Below the pieces are notes generated by a model. The model saw nothing but the letters and a program-made list of their open reading frames with translations. It had not been told where the DNA came from and made no database searches. Made by a program: the position numbers and the translations under genes. A stretch of 64,000 bases of DNA from CADEDH01 sp965262175 (GTDB lineage: Bacteria; Actinomycetota; Acidimicrobiia; Acidimicrobiales; SZUA-35), in NCBI GenBank assembly GCA_965262175.1, contig CBDHES010000029.1, positions 124,001 through 188,000 of the forward strand, read 5' to 3'. Positions 1 through 7,409 of the stretch are shown here, one piece after another. The first letter of the stretch is position 1. Every line of letters begins with the position of its first letter.

Positions 1-590
1 TCGGCCAGGCGATCGGCGGCGCCATCGGAGCCGAGCCGGGCCAGGTGGAGCCACAGGGCCGGGCACGGCCGATCCAGATCCCGGTCGATCGACTCCAGGA
101 TCGAGCGCCCGGCCGCCGGGTCACCGGCTTTCTCGTGGCAGGCCGCAGCGACCGACGCCACATAGACCGCTCCGCCCGGATCGGACCGGATCAGCTGCCG
201 AGAGGCCGCCTCGAGGTGGCGGGCCGCGGTGCGTGGGTCGGTCCGGCTGGCCAGCAGTCCGGCCCGGAAGGCGCCGTCGACGTCGACCTCGGGCGTCGGC
301 TCCCCGATCCGGGCTGGGGCCGGGCTGGACACCGGCGGCAGCGGGCGGCCGACGACCGAGTCGACGAGAACGCCGGCCTCGGTGGCTGCGGCGCTCACGT
401 CGACCGGGTCGCCACCCGCCAGCGGATCGAAGACGAAACTGAACGCACTGGCCGAGTCGTAGGGGGCGGACGGCCAAGCGGACGATGAGCCCTCCCCGGC
501 GCCCGGGGACGGAGCACCGCCGACCCGGACGAGCTCGTCGACGACCTCGGGCCAGGCGGCAGCGATGGACGGCTGGGCGGCGCCGGCCAT
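1..590 (-). CDS. Unknown protein, partial (C-terminus outside window)
   Basis: I do not recognise this protein. The frame is open from an ATG at 590 to the window edge (196 codons) with no stop. The start lies one base after the TGA of the upstream nitroreductase gene, so the two are probably translated from one mRNA. The first ~100 residues are rich in Pro, Ala, Ser and acidic residues and look like a flexible region. The visible second half is Ala/Arg-rich and helical in character (about residues 105-190) and could be a TPR-like repeat domain, but no clear repeat signature is seen. No signal peptide or membrane segment is visible. The opposite-strand reading frames here are Arg/Pro-rich shadows. 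Confidence 0.6.
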   Translation of the reverse strand, partial: MAGAAQPSIAAAWPEVVDELVRVGGAPSPGAGEGSSSAWPSAPYDSASAFSFVFDPLAGGDPVDVSAAATEAGVLVDSVVGRPLPPVSSPAPARIGEPTPEVDVDGAFRAGLLASRTDPRTAARHLEAASRQLIRSDPGGAVYVASVAAACHEKAGDPAAGRSILESIDRDLDRPCPALWLHLARLGSDGAADRLA

Positions 591-591
591 G

Positions 592-1236
592 TCACCCCAC
601 GATCGGGTTCTTGTACGAATCGAGATAGGTGATCTCGTGGACCGGAGGCCGGGCGGCCGGTTTGAAATCGGTGCCCTTGGTGTAGGCGACGGGCAGCAGC
701 CCGGCCTGCGTCATGTGGGCCGGGATGCCGAGCAGCTCCGCCGCCTCGGCCTCGTGTCGAAGATGGATGGTGGTGAGGCAGCTCCCCAGGCCCCGGCTCC
801 GCAGGGCCAGCTGGAAACTCCACATGGCGGGGATGATCGAGCCGAACAGACCGGCCGCCCCCACCCCCTCGTCCTCGGCCCGGCCGATGATCAGCGGGAT
901 CACCATGACCGGGACCCGGGCGAAGTTCTCCGCCAGGTAGAGGGCCGAGTCCATCACCCGGGCGGTCTGGCTCCCGTCCTCGACCGCCGATGCCGCCGAT
1001 CGGAGGTAGTCACCACCGGCCCGGTTGTAGATGTCGGCCAGGGCGTCCTTCTTGGCCTGGTCCCGGATCACCATCCACCGCCACCCCTGCCGGTTGGACC
1101 CGGTCGGGGCCTGGACGGCCAGTTGGAGGCACTCCAGCAGTACGTCGTCGGGGACCTCGCGTTCGAGATCGAGCCGCTTGCGCACGGCCCGGGTCGTCGA
1201 CAGGAGCTGGTCTACCTGGGTCAGGTCGAAATCCAT
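592..1236 (-). CDS. Nitroreductase family protein
   Basis: FMN-dependent nitroreductase-like oxidoreductase of 214 residues. Visible features are the N-terminal TTRAVRKRLD segment (the S-R-R-S/xR start of the family), a QAPTGSNRQGWRW motif matching the conserved APSxxNxQPWxF FMN-binding region, and a C-terminal LLPVAYTKGTDFKPA segment matching the family's xPVGxP...R end. Family members reduce nitro compounds, quinones or enones with NAD(P)H; the substrate here cannot be told. I chose the ATG at 1236 because homologous sequence begins there; an in-frame ATG at 1284 would add 16 non-conserved residues and crowd the divergent gene starting at 1294. It is followed after 1 nt by the partial unknown gene. 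Confidence 0.85.
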   Translation of the reverse strand: MDFDLTQVDQLLSTTRAVRKRLDLEREVPDDVLLECLQLAVQAPTGSNRQGWRWMVIRDQAKKDALADIYNRAGGDYLRSAASAVEDGSQTARVMDSALYLAENFARVPVMVIPLIIGRAEDEGVGAAGLFGSIIPAMWSFQLALRSRGLGSCLTTIHLRHEAEAAELLGIPAHMTQAGLLPVAYTKGTDFKPAARPPVHEITYLDSYKNPIVG

Positions 1237-1293
1237 GACCGTCAACTCTGGCGTCGCGCCCGCTCGGTCGGCAAGATCCGCCACACTGGAGTC

Positions 1294-1833
1294 GTGATTC
1301 GATCACTCCGACCCCTCCTCGCCGTGGCGGCGAGCCTGAGCATCGCCCTCTCGGCCTGTGGTAGCGACGACGCGTCGACCGACGTCGCAGCCGACGGCGG
1401 ACCCGAGCTCCCGGTGCTCGACGCCGCGACCGCCTTCGACGGCCAGGCGACCACCGTCCAGGGCGAGCCGTTCGATCTCGGAACGCTGGCTGGCAGCGAT
1501 CTCGTCGTCTGGTTCTGGGCGCCGTGGTGACCGACGTGCGTGGCTGAAGGCCCTGCGGTCGCAGCGGCTGAAGAGACCTACGACGATGTGACGTTCCTCG
1601 GGATCGGCGGCCTGGCCGAGATCCCCGACTTCGTCGAGTTCGTCGATCGGACCGGTACCTCCCAGGTCGTCCACCTGGCCGACGAGAGCGGCGAGCTGTG
1701 GGAGCAGTTCGGCGCCGTCGACCGCTCGACGTTCCTGTTCGTCAACGACGACGGCACCTATGTGCTGTCCAACTACGGCGCGGTCGACGAGTCACGTCTG
1801 TCGGCCGAGATCGAGCGACTCCGGACCAGCTGA
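1294..1833 (+). CDS. Selenoprotein: MPT53/DsbF-like thioredoxin-fold lipoprotein with Sec at the active site
   Basis: Read through an in-frame TGA at 1528-1530, this is a 179-residue protein. Residues 1-24 are a lipoprotein signal (lipobox L-S-A-C, predicted lipidated Cys23-24 region), so it should act on the outer face of the membrane. The core follows the M. tuberculosis MPT53/DsbF pattern: VVWFWAPW, then TGA, then P-T-C. TGA stands exactly where the first active-site Cys of the C-x-x-C motif belongs, giving U79-P-T-C82. Downstream the same frame runs on with normal thioredoxin-fold sequence (DDVTFLGIGG; TFLFVNDDG) to a stop at 1833. A 7-bp stem with a GGTC loop lies 26 nt after the TGA. 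The usual cis-Pro before the last strands appears to be Ser/Thr (DRST). GTG start at 1294 is preceded by GGAG at short spacing. An automatic annotation would split it into two pieces. Selenocysteine is inferred, not proven. Confidence 0.85.
1528..1530 (+). other. In-frame TGA read as selenocysteine (Sec79)
   Basis: This TGA replaces the N-terminal active-site cysteine codon in a WFWAPW-x-PTC motif, and the reading frame continues for 101 codons of recognisable family sequence after it. A random nonsense mutation would not be expected at this one codon, least of all together with a second gene in the window showing the same arrangement (52664-52666). Confidence 0.82.
1550..1568 (+). promoter_or_regulatory. 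Candidate bacterial SECIS hairpin
   Basis: GCC (1550-1552) plus CTGC (1553-1556) pair with GCAG (1561-1564) plus GGC (1566-1568), with one bulged C at 1565 and apical loop GGTC at 1557-1560. The loop is the same GGUC core as in the E. coli fdhF SECIS element, and it sits 26 nt after the TGA, within the range in which SelB-binding hairpins are found. The bulge is on the 3' arm instead of the 5' arm as in E. coli. Confidence 0.6.
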
Positions 1834-1857
1834 CGGAGCCGCTCGGTCGTGGGCCGG

Positions 1858-2613
1858 TCAGGGGTGGATACCACCGTCGACGACGAAGGCCTGTCCCGTG
1901 CAGTAGCTGGACTCGTCGCTGGCCAGGAACAGCACCATCGTGGCGATGTCGATCGACTCGCCGACCCGCCCCAACGGGATCGAGCGCTCGACGCGGGCCC
2001 GAACGTCGGGATCGACGATCGGCTTGAGGTCGGCGGTCATCGGCGTCTCGATCAGACCGGGGTGGACCGAGTTGACGCGGATGCCGAATTTCCCCCACTC
2101 CTTGGCCGCCACCTTGGTCATGCCGGTGACGGCGAACTTCGACGCCGAGTAGGCGGCCCGGGAGTGGACGCCCTCCAACCCGGCCACCGAGCTGATGTTG
2201 ATGATCGACCCGCCTCCACCACCCTGAATCAGGGACCGGGCCACGGTCCGCATGCCCAGAAACGTGCCGGTCTGGTTGATGGCCACGATCCGCTCGAACT
2301 CCTCGAGCGAGGTGGCATCGAACTTCTTGGCCAAATCGACACCGGCGTTGTTGACCAGCACGTCGATCGAGCCGTGAGCCTCGGCGACGTCGGTCACCAC
2401 CGCTTCCCACTCTTCCTCCGATCGGACGTCGAGGTGGCGATAGCTGGCGCCGTCGATCGAGCCGGCGACCGCCTCGCCCGGCTCGTCGAGCACGTCGGTC
2501 AGGACGACGGTCGCCCCCTCAGCGGCGAACAGGCGCCCCTCGACGGCCCCCTGACCGCGGGCTCCTCCGGTGATCAGGGCCACCTTGCCGGCCAGTCGAC
2601 CTTCCTCGTTCAT
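1858..2613 (-). CDS. SDR-family NAD(P)-dependent oxidoreductase
   Basis: Classical short-chain dehydrogenase/reductase of 251 residues. The Rossmann TGGARGQG motif is near residue 15, NNAG near 90, the catalytic Ser in NISSVAG near 140 and the YSASK dyad near 153; the C-terminus has the usual TGQAFVVDGG strand. The architecture resembles the 3-alpha-(20-beta)-hydroxysteroid dehydrogenase/FabG-like group, but the substrate is not determined. I chose ATG 2613 because AAGGAG lies 7 nt upstream; the longer frame from 2649 adds 12 unconserved residues. It converges on the selenoprotein gene ending at 1833. Confidence 0.9.
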   Translation of the reverse strand: MNEEGRLAGKVALITGGARGQGAVEGRLFAAEGATVVLTDVLDEPGEAVAGSIDGASYRHLDVRSEEEWEAVVTDVAEAHGSIDVLVNNAGVDLAKKFDATSLEEFERIVAINQTGTFLGMRTVARSLIQGGGGGSIINISSVAGLEGVHSRAAYSASKFAVTGMTKVAAKEWGKFGIRVNSVHPGLIETPMTADLKPIVDPDVRARVERSIPLGRVGESIDIATMVLFLASDESSYCTGQAFVVDGGIHP

Positions 2614-2749
2614 CGCTCGCTCCTTCGTCACCGCCCGTCGTCCCCGCAACCTAGAGCGCCCGTCCGGGGACCGAAAGACGACCGGGCCGGCGGGTCTTCG
2701 CGACGACGGCTGGGTCGACGTGCCGAGCGAAGGATGATCCTCGATCCGG

Positions 2750-2755
2750 TAGGGT
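2750..2755 (+). promoter_or_regulatory. Candidate -10 element TAGGGT for the surface-polysaccharide operon
   Basis: TAGGGT lies 40 nt before the acyltransferase ATG at 2796, leaving a short leader that includes a GGGAGGGAG ribosome-binding site. The same hexamer precedes several other starts in this window. No convincing -35 is seen. Confidence 0.35.
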
Positions 2756-2795
2756 CGACCATCGCTGACGCGACCACGGGAGGGAGTGGTAGGCG

Positions 2796-3839
2796 ATGAC
2801 TCGAGCGGGTGGTCGAGCCGGGTACCTGCCGGCGATCGATGGGCTCCGCGGCGTGGCCGTGCTCGGCGTCATGGCGTCGCACGCCTTCGTGCCCTTCGAC
2901 GCGTTCGGGGTCGGCGTCGACCTGTTCTTCGTGATCTCCGGGTATCTGATCACCGGCATCCTGGCCGGTGAGTTGGACCGGACGGGAACGGTCGCGATCG
3001 GCCGCTTCTACCGGAAGCGGATGGCTCGGCTCTACCCCGCCCTGGCGGTCGTGGCGGTCGTGACCGGGGTGGTGTATTTCGCCCTCCCGCTGCCGGCCCG
3101 ATCGGAAACCGTGCTCGGCGCCGGGACCAGCCTCCTCTACCTCTCGGCCTTCCCCCGGATGGCGGGCGACTCGATCGGGTGGCTCGGCCACACCTGGTCG
3201 CTGTCGGTGGAGCAGGTGTTCTACCTCGTGTGGCCCCTGGTGCTGGTCGGGGCCACGACCTCCCGGTCGCTCCATCGCCGGATCCTGGTGGCGACCGGGA
3301 TCGCCCTCGCCCTCCACCTCGCGCTGTTGCCGGTGGCGTCTCCGGCCTGGTTGTACAACGGGCCCGACAGCCGGGCGATCCAGATCCTGGCCGGCGCCGC
3401 GCTCTTCGTCCTGGTCGCCACCGACCGACTCGGCGACCGGCTGGTGATCGGGGCCGGGCTGGCCGGCACGCTCTGGTTCGCCCTGCACGTGACCGTCACG
3501 CCCCTCGGCATCACCCAGGGGTCGATCGTGGCGATCGCCGCCGCCGGCGCAGGGGTGGTGGCGGTGGCTCTCCGGTTCCCCGACGCCCCGATCCTCTCCC
3601 GACGTGAGCTGGTGTGGGTCGGTACCCGGTCCTACAGCCTCTACCTGGTCCACTACCCGCTGTTCGGCCTCCACCGCGACGACTGGTCCCCGAGCGTGGA
3701 CTACGCGGTCCGACTGGCGGCCATCGTGGCCAGCTTCGGGGTCGCCGAACTCCTCTACCGGTCGGTCGAGGTGCCGTTCCGCCATCGCCTCGCCAGGCGC
3801 TCGGCCCCCGGCACCAGCGCCATCGGGAACCCGACATGA
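2796..3839 (+). CDS. Acyltransferase 3 family membrane protein (OafA/YrhL-like)
   Basis: Integral membrane O-acyltransferase of 347 residues. It opens with the family signature YLPAIDGLRGVAVLGV and HAF (catalytic-type His in the first helix), followed by GVGVDLFFVISGYLI, RFYRKRMARLYPAL, and GHTWSLSVEQVFYLVWPL, all hallmarks of Acyltransferase_3. About ten hydrophobic segments follow. Such proteins move acyl groups, often acetyl, onto cell-surface sugars, peptidoglycan or natural products. No C-terminal SGNH domain is fused, but an SGNH lipoprotein is encoded immediately downstream with an ATGA overlap, which repeats the OafA-type pairing as two proteins. Confidence 0.88.
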   Translation: MTRAGGRAGYLPAIDGLRGVAVLGVMASHAFVPFDAFGVGVDLFFVISGYLITGILAGELDRTGTVAIGRFYRKRMARLYPALAVVAVVTGVVYFALPLPARSETVLGAGTSLLYLSAFPRMAGDSIGWLGHTWSLSVEQVFYLVWPLVLVGATTSRSLHRRILVATGIALALHLALLPVASPAWLYNGPDSRAIQILAGAALFVLVATDRLGDRLVIGAGLAGTLWFALHVTVTPLGITQGSIVAIAAAGAGVVAVALRFPDAPILSRRELVWVGTRSYSLYLVHYPLFGLHRDDWSPSVDYAVRLAAIVASFGVAELLYRSVEVPFRHRLARRSAPGTSAIGNPT

Positions 3840-4858
3840 GCGGGTGGCGACTCCTTGCGCCGCTGGTCGCGCTGCTCCTGGCGGTGATCGTCGCCGGCTG
3901 CGGTGGTGACGATGGCGATGCCGGCCCGGGCTCGATCGCCGCCGAACCGGTCGGCGCAGACGATCCGGAGGCTTCGACGATCGACGGCGGCTCATCTCCG
4001 GCGCCGGCCGACGGCGATGGGGGCGATGGCGGGTCCGGAGGTTCACCGCTCGGCGACTCCCCCGACGCTGGCACCGCCGCTGGCGACGGCGGCTCATCTC
4101 CGGCGCCGGCCGACGGCGCCACCGAGACGTCGGGTGACGACGGCACCTCCGGCTCCGAGGGCGAGCTCGACGCCGACGCACCGGCCGACGACGACGGTGG
4201 GGCCAACGCCGACGAGACGTCGGGAGGCGCCGACCTCGGTGATGGCGATCTCGGCACGGTCCTGCTCCTCGGCGACTCGATCACCGAGGGTTTCCCCCAC
4301 GCCTACCGCTACCCGCTCTGGCGGGCCTTGACCGAAGACGGCTATCGCTTCGATTTCGTCGGTCTCCAATCGTCGCCGGGATGGACCGAGCAGACCGCGA
4401 CGATCGACGGTCGCCCGTTCGACGCCGACCACGCCGGCGTGACCGGCCAATGGACCTTCGAGCTCGGCGAGCGGCTCCCCTACCTGCTCGCCGAGCTGCC
4501 GGCCCCCGACCTGGTGCTGCTGCATTCCGGCACCAACGACATCGCCGGAGGTGCCGATCCGGCGACGGTCGGCCGTGAGACCGCGGCGATCGTGGCCCAG
4601 CTGCGGGCCGCCAACCCCGAGGTCCGAGTCCTGCTCGCCCTGATCATCCCGGTCTTCGGCGAGCCGGAGGCCAACGAGGGGATCGCCGCCCTGAACGCCG
4701 AGTTGACGGCGCTGGCAGCCGGCACCCCCGGGGTCGACGTCGTCGATCACAACACCGACTTCGACGCCGATGCGAACTACATCGACGAGTTCCACCCGAG
4801 CGCCGCCGGAGCGACCGAGATGGCCAACCGGTGGCTCGACGCCATCGCTAGCCTCTAA
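3836..4858 (+). CDS. SGNH/GDSL hydrolase lipoprotein
   Basis: 340-residue secreted lipoprotein. The signal sequence ends in VIVAGC (lipobox), then ~115 residues of Gly/Ser/Asp/Pro-rich linker containing a 35-bp perfect DNA repeat. The SGNH fold follows: GDSITEG with catalytic Ser148 (block I), HSGTNDIAGG (block III, Asn) and DEFHPSAAG with D317xxH320 (block V). It is likely an O-acylesterase or acyltransferase on surface glycans. The ATG overlaps the TGA of the acyltransferase gene (ATGA), so the two are coupled; a glycosyltransferase follows after 46 nt. The upstream extension of this frame is a shadow of the acyltransferase gene. Confidence 0.88.
   Translation: MSGWRLLAPLVALLLAVIVAGCGGDDGDAGPGSIAAEPVGADDPEASTIDGGSSPAPADGDGGDGGSGGSPLGDSPDAGTAAGDGGSSPAPADGATETSGDDGTSGSEGELDADAPADDDGGANADETSGGADLGDGDLGTVLLLGDSITEGFPHAYRYPLWRALTEDGYRFDFVGLQSSPGWTEQTATIDGRPFDADHAGVTGQWTFELGERLPYLLAELPAPDLVLLHSGTNDIAGGADPATVGRETAAIVAQLRAANPEVRVLLALIIPVFGEPEANEGIAALNAELTALAAGTPGVDVVDHNTDFDADANYIDEFHPSAAGATEMANRWLDAIASL
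3982..4118 (+). repeat. 35-bp perfect direct repeat in the SGNH linker
   Basis: Positions 3982-4016 and 4084-4118 are identical over 35 bases and are 102 bp apart, so recombination between them would keep the frame and shorten the linker by 34 residues. Both copies encode the same GGSSPAPADG-type linker segment. Confidence 0.95.
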
Positions 4859-4904
4859 GCCGACGATCGCCGGGTCGCGATCGGCCGAGGCGAAGGGAAT
4901 CGAC

Positions 4905-5921
4905 GTGACCGATCACAAGCAGGCGTTCCTGATCCTGGCCCACGGTGCGCCAGCGCAACTGGATCGCCTCCTCGCCACGCTGGACGATCCGCGGTTCGCC
5001 GTCTTCCTCCACCTCGACGCCAAGGCCGACATCGGACCGTTCCGCGAGGTGGCGACGGGGCGCGACGTCACGTTCACCCCTCGCCGCTTCGACGTGTGGC
5101 GAAAGTGCTGGTCGATGATCGAAGCCACCGAGGAGCTGATCGCCACCGCCCTCGACGCCCCCGAGCCCTTCGGCTACTACACGCTGCTCAGCGGTGCCGA
5201 CTATCCGATCAAGAGCGCCGATCGGATCGCCGAGGTGCTCGGCTCCAGCGACCGGGAGTACCTCCACTACTTCCACCTCGACGCCCGCCCCGACTGGGAC
5301 CACCGTGTACGTCGCCCGTGGTATCGCGACGACACCTACCACGCCTCGAAGCCCGACCCCGGCCTTCGGGACCGGGCCGAGCGAGCCGCCAACCGAGCCC
5401 GGCGCCTCGGCCACCGCGTCGCCCTCGTCGGCCGGGAGCGACGGCCGGCGCCACCCCAGATCCGCACCCTGGCGGGCGGCTCCCAGTGGTGGAGCCTGAC
5501 CCACGGCTGCCTGGCCTACCTCCGGGAGCGGATGCGGCGGACCGACGAACGGGCCTACTTCCGACACGTCGACGGCCCCGACGAGCTGTACGTCCAGTCG
5601 CTGCTCGTCAACTCGGCCTTCCGGACCCGCATCGCCGGCTACCCGGCGTACGAGGCGTGGAGTCGAGCGGAGCGCGACGCCGCGTTCGATCTCGATGCGA
5701 TGTTGCCCGAACCCGAGCTCAACCTCCGGTACGTCGACTGGTCGATCGAGCGGGAAGAGGTCCCGCCCGAGGGTGGGGAGCCTCGGGGCCCGACCACCCT
5801 CGACGATCGGGACTTCGATGTCCTGGCCTCCAGCGGCGCGCTCTTCGCCCGCAAGATGCACCCGACCCGGTCGGCCGCCCTCCTCGACCGGATCGACGCC
5901 GAGTTGCGATCGGTGACCTGA
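4905..5921 (+). CDS. Core-2/I-branching (GT14-like) glycosyltransferase
   Basis: 338-residue cytoplasmic-type glycosyltransferase related to beta-1,6-N-acetylglucosaminyltransferases (Branch family). Signatures are the N-terminal AFLILAHG, the FLHLDAKAD strand, YYTLLSGADYPIKS and the acceptor-side GGSQWWSLTHGCLAYL motif, in the usual order. The family includes bacterial peptide O-xylosyltransferase-like and LPS/EPS-decorating enzymes. GTG at 4905 has GAAGGGA about 10 nt upstream. Its place after an acyltransferase and an SGNH esterase suggests a small operon that builds and acylates a surface glycan; the donor sugar cannot be told. Confidence 0.82.
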   Translation: MTDHKQAFLILAHGAPAQLDRLLATLDDPRFAVFLHLDAKADIGPFREVATGRDVTFTPRRFDVWRKCWSMIEATEELIATALDAPEPFGYYTLLSGADYPIKSADRIAEVLGSSDREYLHYFHLDARPDWDHRVRRPWYRDDTYHASKPDPGLRDRAERAANRARRLGHRVALVGRERRPAPPQIRTLAGGSQWWSLTHGCLAYLRERMRRTDERAYFRHVDGPDELYVQSLLVNSAFRTRIAGYPAYEAWSRAERDAAFDLDAMLPEPELNLRYVDWSIEREEVPPEGGEPRGPTTLDDRDFDVLASSGALFARKMHPTRSAALLDRIDAELRSVT

Positions 5922-5924
5922 CCG

Positions 5925-7319
5925 TCAGTGGCCCCCGTCGCCCCCATCGCCGAGTCCGGCGACGTGGAGGGCCAGTCGCTTTGCCCGGTCGAGGTCGTAG
6001 TGCCGCCGGGTGACGATCCGCTGGGCGTAGAGGCCGCCACCGGCCTGGAGGTTGGTCACGAACTTCCACCCGCCGTAGGCATCGGCGGTCAGGTCCCGAA
6101 TGGCGTGCATCAGCATGGCCCGGTAGTCGCCGTCGACCTCGTTGCTCGTCGACATGTACTTCCTGGCCAGCGGGCCGACCTCCGGGTTCTCGAAATCGGC
6201 GGGTACGGGAGCGGTGAGGACCGCCCCGCCGGCGATGTCGTGGAGGTGGCGGACCATGAGGTTGTAGTTGGCCGCGGCGTGGAACTTGCCGGCGTTGACG
6301 TAGAGCTCGTCGGGGAACGCTGCGCCGCCCTCGCCGATCTTGCAGTTGGAGACCGCAGCCTCCAACGTCGAGCGGATGAGGGTGGCGTGGATGATCATCT
6401 CCGAGATCTTCTCCTTGACGTGGGAGATCCCGGCGGTCCCATTGGCCTCGGCGACGAGTTGGGCGAGACCAACGAGCTGGTCGGCCTCGTCGACGAAGGC
6501 CGAGAGGCCCCCAAGGCGCTCCCACAACCCGAGGCTGTGGGCGAACACGGCGGCGAACGCCGTCTCCCCGTCGAGGAACACCCGCTCGTGGGGGACGAAC
6601 ACGTCGTCGAAGATCACGAACCCCTCGGGATAGTGGTACCGGCTCGAGATCGGGAACGCCCGGTTGTCGTCGTGACGGGGGGCGTAGGTGGTGTTGATGA
6701 TCTTGACCCCCGGTGCGTTGACCGGGACGACACAGCCGATCGACCAGTCCTCTTCGCCCGGCTTCATCGCCTTGGTCGGGATCGTCAGGAGATCGTGGCC
6801 GAAGGAAGCGCCGGTGATGTGGAGCTTCGCACCCCGGATCACCACCCCGTCCCGCTGCCGATCGACGACCCGGACGTAGGCGTCGAGGTCGTCCTGTTTG
6901 GCCGGCGGCCGACTCCGATCGCCCTTGGCGTCGGTGATGCACTGGGTGATCCGGATGTCGGCCCGCTGGGCGTGCTCGATGTAGGCCCCGATTCGGTCGA
7001 GGTAGTCGCTCTTGACCTCGGTCATCCGGCCAGCCGCCGTCTTCAGGGTCTGGATCGACGTCGACGTGACGTGGGCCATCATCCCCGCGTCGTGCAGCAG
7101 GGGGATCAGCGCCCGCAGCTCCTCCGACGACGATGGGACCGCCAGCAGCGGGCTGACCGCATCGGGTGCCGGGTCGTAGTGGCGGTCGTAGGCCTCGGCG
7201 GTGACCTCCGCCGTCTGGCCCAGCACCGCGTGGCCGACCAGATCGTCGACCCGCTCCCCCTCGAAGAAGGTCTGGCGCCCGTCGTCCAGGGACTTCTTGT
7301 ACTCCGCTCCGGTCAGCAT
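5925..7319 (-). CDS. 4-hydroxyphenylacetate 3-hydroxylase (HpaB)/AbfD-fold flavoprotein
   Basis: 464-residue acyl-CoA-dehydrogenase-fold FAD/FADH2 protein. It has the HpaB/AbfD features CITDAKGDRSRPP, YVRVVDRQRDGVVIRGAK, GFVIFDDVFVPHERVFLDGE, and HVKEKISEMI. It is closer in these motifs to 4-hydroxybutyryl-CoA dehydratase than to HpaB, but the residues aligned by eye to that enzyme's 4Fe-4S ligands (two Cys near residue 100, His and Cys near 295) are Val/Ser and Trp/Leu here. It is therefore unlikely to be a dehydratase and more likely a flavin-dependent monooxygenase or a new activity. ATG 7319 is chosen for its AGGGGAG site; the 12 extra upstream residues are unconserved. It converges on the glycosyltransferase with 3 nt between stops. 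Confidence 0.75.
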   Translation of the reverse strand: MLTGAEYKKSLDDGRQTFFEGERVDDLVGHAVLGQTAEVTAEAYDRHYDPAPDAVSPLLAVPSSSEELRALIPLLHDAGMMAHVTSTSIQTLKTAAGRMTEVKSDYLDRIGAYIEHAQRADIRITQCITDAKGDRSRPPAKQDDLDAYVRVVDRQRDGVVIRGAKLHITGASFGHDLLTIPTKAMKPGEEDWSIGCVVPVNAPGVKIINTTYAPRHDDNRAFPISSRYHYPEGFVIFDDVFVPHERVFLDGETAFAAVFAHSLGLWERLGGLSAFVDEADQLVGLAQLVAEANGTAGISHVKEKISEMIIHATLIRSTLEAAVSNCKIGEGGAAFPDELYVNAGKFHAAANYNLMVRHLHDIAGGAVLTAPVPADFENPEVGPLARKYMSTSNEVDGDYRAMLMHAIRDLTADAYGGWKFVTNLQAGGGLYAQRIVTRRHYDLDRAKRLALHVAGLGDGGDGGH

Positions 7320-7372
7320 CGGTGGTCTCCCCTCGAGGTCATCAGCTCCCAGCACACCACCTGCGGCCCCGG

Positions 7373-7401
7373 GTGACCAGTTCCGGCCCGATGGCTAGGG
7401 T
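7373..7401 (+). promoter_or_regulatory. Promoter for the thioesterase gene, near-leaderless
   Basis: GTGACC (7373-7378, -35-like) and TAGGGT (7396-7401, -10-like) are separated by 17 nt, the ideal spacing. The ATG at 7410 begins 8 nt after the -10, so transcription would start at or next to the first codon. A GGGGAGG run also lies in the spacer. Confidence 0.5.
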
Positions 7402-7409
7402 CGGGGAGG

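Noticed and set aside
45..488. Plus-strand reading frames over the first 590 bases
   Set aside because: They are Arg/Pro/Gly-rich without family resemblance; the minus-strand frame coupled to the nitroreductase gene has normal composition.
1528..1530. Nonsense mutation splitting a thioredoxin pseudogene
   Set aside because: The TGA is exactly at the active-site Cys codon, the downstream frame is intact family sequence, a hairpin follows, and a second gene shows the same pattern.
5925..7319. Calling this 4-hydroxybutyryl-CoA dehydratase (AbfD)
   Set aside because: The cluster-binding Cys/His residues are not present at the aligned positions.
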